Shown here in pieces: positions 1 through 5,347 of a DNA stretch of 5,347 nt (within the stretch, counting starts at the first letter, position 1; each line of letters begins with the position of its first letter). The stretch is from positions 1 through 5,347 of the forward strand of contig USHH01000158.1 of assembly GCA_900554345.1 (NCBI GenBank). The letters run 5' to 3'. Source of the DNA: an uncultured Bacteroidales bacterium (lineage in GTDB: Bacteria; Bacteroidota; Bacteroidia; Bacteroidales; Muribaculaceae). The notes below the pieces were generated by a model that was not told the DNA's origin, made no database searches, and was given only the letters and a program-made list of their open reading frames with translations. The translations under genes and the position numbers were made by a program.

Positions 1-1
1 G

Positions 2-196
2 GAGCTGAAGGAGCAGTACAGGCAGCAATATCTTGATGAAGGCAGGGCTGAAGGCGAAGTGAAGGGGAGATTGTCTCTGGCGAAAGAAGTGATACGTAAC
101 CTTCTTGCCAAGAAGATGGATTTCGCATCCATTTCAGATATATGTGGCCTCGATGTGAGTCAGGTCAGGGAGATAGCCTCCACCATATCCCAGTAA
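2..196 (+). CDS. C-terminal tail of an Rpn-family nuclease / putative transposase (5' end outside window)
   Basis: An open frame enters from the left edge and ends at TAA 194-196, giving the last 64 residues of a protein. The tail is highly charged and helical: a Glu/Gly/Arg stretch (YLDEGRAEGEVKGRL, residues 10-24 of the fragment), then a helix (SLAKEVIRNLLAKKMD), then a short helix-turn-helix-like segment (FASISDICGLDVSQVREI). This pattern is characteristic of the C-terminus of Rpn / PD-(D/E)XK 'putative transposase' proteins, which are common in Bacteroidales; members studied in E. coli are DNA endonucleases that promote RecA-independent recombination. The nuclease core lies outside the window, so activity cannot be judged. 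It is on the same strand as the efflux operon but separated by 232 bp and more AT-rich, so I infer an independent gene. Other proteins with an EGR-rich tail cannot be excluded. Confidence 0.68.
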   Translation, partial: ELKEQYRQQYLDEGRAEGEVKGRLSLAKEVIRNLLAKKMDFASISDICGLDVSQVREIASTISQ

Positions 197-257
197 GAAG
201 GTTTCTCTCTAAAGCCATCCCTCTCTAGTAAGACAGCAGGTGCGTCTACGGATTCCC

Positions 258-288
258 GCCGGAGGCGCTTCCCTTTCATGTCTCCGGC
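258..288 (+). terminator. possible hairpin terminator after the Rpn-like gene
   Basis: GCCGGAG (258-264) pairs perfectly with CTCCGGC (282-288). The stem can extend inward by three weaker pairs (G265-T281, C266-G280, G267-T279), leaving a loop of about 11 nt. It lies about 60 bp after the stop of the upstream gene. The run after the stem is A-rich and there is no clear T tract (the first T-rich stretch is around 309-313), so intrinsic termination on the + strand is only a guess. Confidence 0.3.
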
Positions 289-330
289 AAAAGGCGCCGT
301 TTGCTCCAATTTTACCGTCGCCTAAGGGCT

Positions 331-353
331 GTCGGGATAAACAATATCCCGAC
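331..353. promoter_or_regulatory. perfect 9-bp inverted repeat, candidate operator
   Basis: GTCGGGATA (331-339) and TATCCCGAC (345-353) are exact reverse complements separated by AACAA (340-344). The dyad lies 75 bp upstream of the TolC start, where an operator or a leader hairpin would be expected. No T tract follows, which argues against a plain terminator. Efflux operons of this type are often controlled by dyad-binding repressors (TetR or MarR families), but no regulator gene is in the window, so the role is inferred from position and symmetry. A leader-RNA hairpin is the alternative. Confidence 0.42.
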
Positions 354-361
354 GACGATTG

Positions 362-385
362 TAGTTATAGTAAGAGTGATAACTA
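362..385. promoter_or_regulatory. second inverted repeat (7-bp arms) in the operon leader
   Basis: TAGTTAT (362-368) and ATAACTA (379-385) are exact reverse complements with a 10-nt spacer (369-378). The dyad starts 8 bp after the first one and ends 43 bp before the TolC start. The AT-rich arms and wide spacing suit a protein-binding dyad or promoter-proximal DNA better than a stable RNA hairpin. I could not find a convincing Bacteroidetes promoter (TTTG at -33 with TAnnTTTG at -7) in 300-428, so the transcription start is not placed. Confidence 0.3.
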
Positions 386-428
386 AACCTACCGATTGTA
401 AAACCAGCAATCCACCACAGAATTCCAC

Positions 429-1875
429 ATGAGAATACACCTGCTCGCCATAATGACCCTGACGGCTGTGGCCGGCGCCGGAGCCTCCACCGTGAGCCTC
501 GACTCCTGCCGACGTATGGCCGTGGCCAACAACAAGTCGCTGCAGATCGCCGAGGAGAACATCCGGGGCGCCGCATACTACCGCAAGGCGGCCTTCTCGG
601 CCTATCTGCCCTCCGTAGATTTCACCGGCACCTATTTCTACAACCAGCACAAGATCGAGCTCCTCGGCGAGGACGCCAAGCTCCCCACCATGAGCTTCGA
701 CCCCGCCTCCGGAAAATACAACTACAACATAGTGACGGGCCCCGACGGGGTGCCTGTGAAGGACCCCGCCACCGGCTCGTATATCCCCTCGGAGGTGGCC
801 GTCATCCCGAAGGAGGCGATGAGCTACGACGTACACAACGTCTTCGCCGGAGCCTTCACCCTCACCCAGCCGATCTACATGGGAGGCCAGATCCGCGCCC
901 TCAACGAGATCGCCGGCCTCACCGAGAAGGTGGCGAAGTCATCGCGCAACGCCCTCGCCCAGGACATCGTCTACGCCGTCGACGACGCCTACTGGCAGGT
1001 GGTGTCGCTCCGACAGAAGAAGCGTCTGGCCGAGAGCTTCGCATCACTCGTCGACTCGCTCCTCTACGACGTGAGGGCGATGTATGACGAGGGGGTGGCC
1101 ACCAGATCGGACGTGCTCACCGTGGAGGTGAAGCAGAACGAGGCGCAGATCGCCCTCGTCAAGGTAGACAACGGCCTGACGCTCTCGCGAATGGCCCTCG
1201 CGCAGATATGCGGCCTGCCCGTCAACACCGTGATGACGCTCAGCGACGAGGGGCTGCAGTCGGTGGCCACGGGGCCCGCGGCCGGCGGCCGTTGTAGCGG
1301 ACTACAATATGGCCGACGTCTACGCCCGCCGCCAGGACCTCGAGGTGATACGCACCTCGATCTCGCTGATGCGCAGCCGCGAGAAGATGGCTATCGGGGA
1401 GATGCTCCCCAAGATCGCCCTCGTGGGAGCGTATTCCTTCTCCAATCCCAACGTCAACCACGGCTTCGAGAAGAAGTTCGGCGGCGGCTTCAATGTGGGC
1501 GCCACGCTAACGGTGCCCCTCTGGCACTGGGGGGGCCGCTACAACAGATACAAGGCCGCGAAGTCGGCCACCATCGCCAACCGCCTCCTGCTGGAGGACG
1601 CCCGGGAGAAGGTGGACCTCCAGGTGAGCCAGGCGCGCTTCTCCTACGAGGAGGCCTTCAAGACCTACGCCATGACGCTCACCAACATGAAGAAGGCCGA
1701 CGAGAACCTCCGTCAGGCGGAGCTCGGATTCAAGGAGGGGGTGCTCACGTCGGACGACGTGCTCCGCGCCCAGACCGCCTGGATCCAGGCCCACTCCGAG
1801 AAGATCGACGCCGAGATCGGCATCCGCCTCTGCGAGGTCTACCTCTCGAAGGTGCTCGGCGAGCTCTCCTACTGA
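429..1875 (+). pseudogene. TolC-family outer membrane efflux protein, frameshifted by a 7-bp tandem duplication
   Basis: This is the outer-membrane channel of a tripartite exporter. The start at 429 follows an in-frame TAA (399-401) with no other start codon between. It gives a signal peptide (R2, H4, hydrophobic residues 5-16, likely cleavage AGA|S after A19). The mature part has the two-fold OEP repeat. Repeat one has SLDSCRRMAVANNKSLQ, TLTQPIYMGGQIRALNE (about 144-160) and a long helical hairpin ending YDEGVATRSDVL (219-230). Repeat two, in another frame from about 1292, has TLTVPLWHWGGRYNRYKAAK and FKEGVLTSDDVL. Residues about 73-135 form a long insert, likely an extracellular loop. The frame changes between P283 and the VVADYNMADVYARRQ segment. 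Dropping one copy of the repeat at 1278-1291 rejoins the halves as 479 residues ending at TGA 1873-1875. As written, the first frame runs on to TGA 1878-1880 (483 residues) with an unrelated Pro/Arg/Gly-rich tail, so no complete channel is made. Family assignment is firm; whether the break exists in the organism is not. Confidence 0.88.
1278..1291 (+). repeat. perfect 2 x 7-bp tandem repeat (GCGGCCG) causing the TolC frameshift
   Basis: GCGGCCG at 1278-1284 is followed directly by an identical copy at 1285-1291. Seven bases is one more than a multiple of three, so one extra copy shifts the reading frame by +1. With a single copy the protein reads ATGPAAVVADYNMADVYARR, joining both halves of the TolC homologue with no leftover residues. 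The fit of unit length, position and restored frame makes duplication of this unit the simplest explanation for the break. Confidence 0.85.
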
Positions 1876-1876
1876 A

Positions 1877-2977
1877 ATGAAAAAAATCATACACGACATA
1901 AAACACGACAGCGATATGGACTCCACTACACCGCGCACGCCGCAGACCGACGACGCCACACAGAGAATGCAGTATGACGATCCGGTGGCCGTCAGCGCGA
2001 AAGACCGCATGCTCATTGCCACCATCATAACCATCACCCTGGTGATAGCCGGGCTCGCCATCCTCGGCTTCCTCACCATCAAGCAGGGCCCCGACACCGT
2101 GCAGGGCCAGGGCGACGCCACGGAGATACGCATCTCCGGCAAGCTCCCCGGCCGCGTGGCCGAGCTCTATGTGGAGGAGGGCGACCATGTGAAGGCCGGC
2201 GACCCCCTCGTCAGGATACATTCGGCCCTCGCCGACGCCCGCCTCGAGCAGGCAAAGGCCATGGAGGAGGCAGCAGCCGCCACCAACCGCCGCGTGGACG
2301 CCGGCACCCGCAGCCAGGTCATCGCCTCGGCCCGCGACGTATGGCGCCAGGCACAGGCCGCCACCGGCATCGCGAAGAAGACCTACGACCGCATGCAGAA
2401 CCTCTTCTCGAAGGGGGTGGTCAGCGAGCAGAAACGCGACGAGGCAAAGGCCGCCTACGAGGCCGCATCGGCCGGCGAGGCCGCCGCCAGGAGCCAGTAT
2501 GACCTCGCCGTGGCCGGCGCCCGGAAGGAAGACAAGGAGGCCGCCGCCGCAATGGTGTCGGTGGCGAAAGGGGGCGTCAGCGAGGTGGGCGCCGTGCTGG
2601 AAGACCAGTATCTCCTCGCTCCCTGCGACGGCGAGATCACAGTGGTCTATCCCCACGTCTCCGAGCTCGTGGCCACGGGAGCTCCCATCATGTCGCTCCA
2701 GAAAGACGACCACTGGGCCGTCTTCAACGTGCGCGAGACCCTGCTCAAGGACATCCGTCTCGGTAGCACCATCAAGGTGAAAATTCCGGCTCTCGACAAG
2801 GAGGCCGACATGAAGGTCTTCTACATCCGCGACCTCGGCACCTACGCCAACTGGCAGGCCACAAAGTCGACCGGCGACTACGACGCGCGCACCTTCCAGG
2901 TGAAGGCCCGCCCCGAGAAACCTATCGAGAACTTCCGCCCCGGCATGTCGGTGGTGCTTATCCGGAATGAGAAATGA
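1877..2977 (+). CDS. HlyD/EmrA-type periplasmic adaptor (membrane fusion protein)
   Basis: This 366-residue protein would link the inner-membrane permeases to the TolC channel. In order: a cytoplasmic N-terminus rich in charged residues, Thr and Pro (1-44); one membrane anchor (about 45-67, MLIATIITITLVIAGLAILG); the first half of the lipoyl / barrel-sandwich domain (about 84-115, SGKLPGRVAELYVEEGDHV then KAGDPLVRI); an Ala/Glu/Arg/Lys-rich coiled-coil hairpin (about 118-233, turn near LFSKGVVSEQKRDEA); the second lipoyl half (about 244-275, APCDGEITVVYPHVSELVAT then GAPIMSL); and a beta-barrel domain to the end, closing with FRPGMSVVLI. The start is 1 nt after the restored TolC stop and overlaps the shifted-frame stop (ATGA). 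M14 (1916) is an alternative start that keeps every domain. The stop overlaps the next start (ATGA, 2974-2977), indicating translational coupling. Length and domain order are normal for YhiI/EmrA-like adaptors. Confidence 0.93.
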   Translation: MKKIIHDIKHDSDMDSTTPRTPQTDDATQRMQYDDPVAVSAKDRMLIATIITITLVIAGLAILGFLTIKQGPDTVQGQGDATEIRISGKLPGRVAELYVEEGDHVKAGDPLVRIHSALADARLEQAKAMEEAAAATNRRVDAGTRSQVIASARDVWRQAQAATGIAKKTYDRMQNLFSKGVVSEQKRDEAKAAYEAASAGEAAARSQYDLAVAGARKEDKEAAAAMVSVAKGGVSEVGAVLEDQYLLAPCDGEITVVYPHVSELVATGAPIMSLQKDDHWAVFNVRETLLKDIRLGSTIKVKIPALDKEADMKVFYIRDLGTYANWQATKSTGDYDARTFQVKARPEKPIENFRPGMSVVLIRNEK

Positions 2978-4140
2978 AACCCTCGGGCCTCAAAGCCGTG
3001 ATGACGGTCAGCCTCCTCGAGATCGTGAGGCGACCCGTCTACTGGTTCGGTTTCTTCCTGCTCCCGCTCTTCCTCTTCCTCATGCTGGCCAACATGATGG
3101 AAGAGGGGCTGCCGCAGAAGACGCCCGCCGCCATGGTCGACAAGGACGGCAGCTCCCTGTCGCGGCAGATGACCCTCAACATCGGCGGCATGCAGATGGT
3201 AGACCTCCGCTATGAGAGCAACAGCTTCACGGAGGCCCGCCACCTGATGCAGGAGGGGAAGATCTACGGCTTTTTCCTGATTCCCGAGAACTATCAGGCC
3301 GACCTCATGGCCGGGCGCAATCCGGTGATCACCTTCTACACCAACATGACCTACTACGTGCCGGGGTCGCTGCTCTTCAAGACCTTCAAGAGCTCCGCCA
3401 CCTACTCGAAGGCCGCCATAGTGAGCGGCGCCCTCGAGTCGCTCGGCGCAACGGAAGACCAGGTGAAGCCGCTGCTCCAGCCTGTCAACATCCAGTGCAG
3501 GGGTCTCGGCAACCCCGGGCTGAACTACGGCATATATCTCGGCAACTCATTCATACCCTGTGTGCTCCAGCTGATGATCATGCTCATCACCTGCTTCAGC
3601 CTCGGCCAGGAGATAAAATACGGCATGTCGCGCCAGCTGCTGCGCCGCGCCGACGGCAGCATAGTGAAGGCCGTCTTCGGCAAGCTGCTCCCGCAGACGG
3701 CGATCTGGACCGTGGTGGCCATCTTCATGGAGTCGTGGCTCTTCAAATACAACGCATATCCGATGAACGGCTCATGGCTCTGGATCACCCTCTCGGAGGT
3801 GATGTTCGTGGTCGCCACCCAGGGCTTCGCCCTCTTCATCTTCTGCCTGCTCCCCAACCTGCGCCTCTCGCTCTCGATATGCGCCCTCACGGGCATCCTC
3901 TCATTCTCCATCGCGGCGTTCTCGTTTCCCTACGAGAGCATGTATCCCGCCATCGGAATCCTGAGCTGGATCCTCCCCGTGAGATACAACTTCCTCATAT
4001 ATATCGACCAGGCGCTCAACGGCATCGACATCTATTACTCGCGTGTGTGGTTTGTGGCCTACATCGTCTTCATGCTGCTGCCGCTCCCGCTGCTGCCGCG
4101 CCTCCGCAGGTGTATGGCGAGGCCGGTGTACGTGCCTTAG
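2974..4140 (+). CDS. ABC-2 type transporter permease (first of two)
   Basis: A 388-residue inner-membrane protein with ABC-2 permease architecture (YhhJ/DrrB-like, ABC2_membrane_3 type). It has one N-terminal membrane segment (about 23-40), a large extracytoplasmic domain (about 41-188), and five more predicted segments (about 191-211, 238-256, 269-292, 299-320, 356-376). The external domain begins with a strand naming the 'D-K-D' turn (PAAMVDKDGSSLSRQM) and includes EGKIYGFFLIPENYQ, the usual 'valI-P-F' type strand of this family. The loop GQEIKYGMSRQLLRRADGSI (211-230) corresponds to the cytoplasmic coupling region. The late IGILSWILPVRYNFLIYID segment matches the conserved LP-x-R/W-y region near the C-terminus. 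There is no Walker A, signature or Walker B motif, so it needs a separate ATPase. It overlaps the adaptor gene by 4 bp and precedes a second permease by 24 bp, which suggests a heterodimer. Confidence 0.92.
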   Translation: MKPSGLKAVMTVSLLEIVRRPVYWFGFFLLPLFLFLMLANMMEEGLPQKTPAAMVDKDGSSLSRQMTLNIGGMQMVDLRYESNSFTEARHLMQEGKIYGFFLIPENYQADLMAGRNPVITFYTNMTYYVPGSLLFKTFKSSATYSKAAIVSGALESLGATEDQVKPLLQPVNIQCRGLGNPGLNYGIYLGNSFIPCVLQLMIMLITCFSLGQEIKYGMSRQLLRRADGSIVKAVFGKLLPQTAIWTVVAIFMESWLFKYNAYPMNGSWLWITLSEVMFVVATQGFALFIFCLLPNLRLSLSICALTGILSFSIAAFSFPYESMYPAIGILSWILPVRYNFLIYIDQALNGIDIYYSRVWFVAYIVFMLLPLPLLPRLRRCMARPVYVP

Positions 4141-4164
4141 TCAGTAAAGTCAAATTCCTCCGAC

Positions 4165-5347
4165 ATGAAAGTGTTTCATTACATACGCAATGCGGTCTCG
4201 CAGCTCTTCAGGGTCTACTGCCGGGAGTTCACCCTCGTGATCCACGACCCCGGGCTGCTGCTCTTCATCGTCTTCCTCCCCTTCGCCTATCCGGTGATCT
4301 ACTCGCTGATATATAATCCGGAGATCGTGAGAGACGTGAAGATGGTGGTGGTGGACCACGACCGCACCCCGCTGAGCCGCGAGCTCACCCGCAGGCTCGA
4401 CGCCACGCAGGGGGCATGGGTGACGGGCTATGCCGCCGACCTCGGCGAGGCAAAGCGCGCCATGCACTCCCACGACTGCTACGCCATCCTGGAGATTCCC
4501 GAGGGGTTTCAGCGCAAGGTCGACGGCGGCGAGACCGGCAACGCCGTGATGTATTGCGAGATGAGCCTGCTGCTGCGCTACAAGGCATTCCTCATGGCCG
4601 CCACCGACGTGATGCTCGACATGGGGGGCGAGCTCCAGAAGCGCAAGATCGACGACGCGCTGCCCATGGGCTCCAGCTACATCTCCGACGGCGACCTCCT
4701 GCCGATCCACAACGTGGCGATGGGCAACATAGAGAGCGGCTTCGACTCCTTCATCATGCCGGCGATCGTGGTGCTGATCCTCCATCAGTGCATAGTGCTG
4801 GTGCTGGGCATGTCGGGTGGCGCCAAGCGTGAGAAGGCATATCTCACAGGCCACGACCCCTACAACGCCGTCAGGTCGGTAGGGCTCACCATGGCGGGGC
4901 AGACCCTCTGCTACATGACTCTCCTCTTCCTCCCCATGATCTTCCTGCTCCACTACGTGCCGCTGATCTTCGCCTTCCCGATGGAGAGCGACATCGTGTC
5001 CCTCTTCGCCTTCATGCTGCCCTTCTTCATCGCCGCCGCGGGCGTGGGGTTCTGCTTCCAGGCCTTCGTGTGGGAGCGCGAGTCGGTGTTCGTGCTGTGG
5101 GTGGTCACCTCGGTGGCCTTCCTGTTTCTATCGGGCATCACGTGGCCCCTCTACGGCATGAGCCCGCTCTGGAAAGGGCTCGCCTACTGCCTGCCGAGCA
5201 CGTGGGGCGTGGAGGGATTCGTGAGGATGCACACCAACGGCGCCACCATCGCGCAGGTGTCTGACGCCTACACCATGCTGTGGATCCTCGCCGCGGTCTA
5301 TATGGCGCTGGGATACTGCGTGCAGCGCTGGATCGTCAGGCCGCAGA
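4165..5347 (+). CDS. ABC-2 type transporter permease (second of two), 3' end outside window
   Basis: The frame opening at ATG 4165 runs unbroken to the window edge, giving 394 residues with no stop yet. It has the same plan as the preceding permease: membrane segment (about 29-50), extracytoplasmic domain (about 51-190, starting with KMVVVDHDRTPLSRELTRRL and containing HDCYAILEIPEGFQ), then five segments (about 194-217, 239-263, 277-300, 307-328, 369-388). The cytoplasmic loop MSGGAKREKAYLTG (216-229) precedes the third segment. The C-terminal part carries the clear ABC-2 signature LSGITWPLYGMSPLWKGLAY followed by LPSTWGVEGFVRMHTNGA. The last visible residues (VQRWIVRP) look like a cytoplasmic tail, so few codons are probably missing. 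The start follows a 24-bp gap with no Shine-Dalgarno sequence. No ATP-binding motif is present. It most likely pairs with the upstream permease to form the transmembrane dimer. Confidence 0.92.
   Translation, partial: MKVFHYIRNAVSQLFRVYCREFTLVIHDPGLLLFIVFLPFAYPVIYSLIYNPEIVRDVKMVVVDHDRTPLSRELTRRLDATQGAWVTGYAADLGEAKRAMHSHDCYAILEIPEGFQRKVDGGETGNAVMYCEMSLLLRYKAFLMAATDVMLDMGGELQKRKIDDALPMGSSYISDGDLLPIHNVAMGNIESGFDSFIMPAIVVLILHQCIVLVLGMSGGAKREKAYLTGHDPYNAVRSVGLTMAGQTLCYMTLLFLPMIFLLHYVPLIFAFPMESDIVSLFAFMLPFFIAAAGVGFCFQAFVWERESVFVLWVVTSVAFLFLSGITWPLYGMSPLWKGLAYCLPSTWGVEGFVRMHTNGATIAQVSDAYTMLWILAAVYMALGYCVQRWIVRPQ

Noticed and set aside
205..227. Two copies of CTCTCTA (205-211 and 221-227) after the Rpn stop
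   Set aside because: The repeat is short, low in complexity, and shows no further pattern. It is likely chance; no target-site duplication or insertion-sequence end is visible beside it.
300..428. Search for a Bacteroidetes-type promoter (TTTG ... TAnnTTTG) before the operon
   Set aside because: TTTG occurs at 300-303, but no acceptable -7 element follows at the right distance (323-330 reads TAAGGGCT). I do not annotate a promoter on this evidence.
312..836. Minus-strand open frames across the TolC start and the leader
   Set aside because: They overlap the signal peptide and first repeat of a recognisable TolC homologue and show only low-complexity Gly/Val/His or Arg-rich translation.
1309..1875. 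Second half of TolC as a separate 188-residue gene starting at ATG 1309
   Set aside because: It begins inside a conserved family segment (VVADYNMADVYARRQ), has no signal peptide and carries only the second OEP repeat. It is the 3' half of the broken gene rather than an independent gene.
1745..2713. Long open frame on the minus strand (322 codons) opposite the TolC and adaptor genes
   Set aside because: It lies antisense to the well-supported adaptor. Its translation is Gly/Ala/His/Val-rich with an Arg/Ser/Gly-rich end and no recognisable domain. GC-rich codon bias on one strand commonly leaves the opposite strand free of stops.
3495..4316. Plus-strand open frame (273 codons) overlapping both permease genes in another frame
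   Set aside because: The translation is rich in Arg, His, Pro and Leu with no membrane or domain pattern, while the overlapping permease frame is convincing throughout.
4150..4953. Minus-strand open frame (267 codons) opposite the second permease
   Set aside because: It is antisense to a clear ABC-2 permease with the family signature. The product is His/Val/Glu-rich with no domain, as expected for a shadow frame.

Overview
The window looks like chromosomal DNA from a Bacteroidales bacterium with GC-rich coding sequence (a Muribaculaceae- or Alistipes-like member is my guess, not a determination). Reasons: the gene starts have no purine-rich Shine-Dalgarno sequence, no E. coli-type promoter is evident, an Rpn-type nuclease/transposase tail lies next to the operon, and the outer-membrane factor / HlyD-type adaptor / two ABC-2 permease gene order with outer-membrane factor first is familiar from this order.

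Layout: (1) 2-196, the 3' end of a gene on the + strand with the C-terminal tail typical of Rpn / PD-(D/E)XK 'putative transposase' proteins. (2) 197-428, a less GC-rich gap with no gene. It holds one imperfect hairpin (258-288), a perfect 9-bp inverted repeat (331-353) and a perfect 7-bp inverted repeat (362-385). (3) 429 to the window end, a tightly packed + strand operon: a TolC-family outer-membrane efflux protein (429-1875, frameshifted), an HlyD/EmrA-like periplasmic adaptor (1877-2977), an ABC-2 type permease (2974-4140) and a second ABC-2 type permease (4165 to beyond 5347, cut by the window end just short of its expected C-terminus).

Together the four genes would form a tripartite exporter: two six-helix permeases in the inner membrane, the adaptor crossing the periplasm, and the TolC-like channel in the outer membrane. 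No ATP-binding subunit is encoded in the window, so the energy source is either encoded downstream or elsewhere, or is unknown. The substrate cannot be read from sequence.

The most notable observation is that the TolC gene is broken by a perfect tandem duplication of a 7-bp unit (GCGGCCG, 1278-1284 and 1285-1291). Removing one copy restores a continuous 479-residue TolC-family protein. The shifted frame stays open and ends at 1880, on the start codon of the adaptor gene, so translation of the downstream genes need not be lost. The duplication could be a real reversible mutation or a sequencing/assembly artefact.
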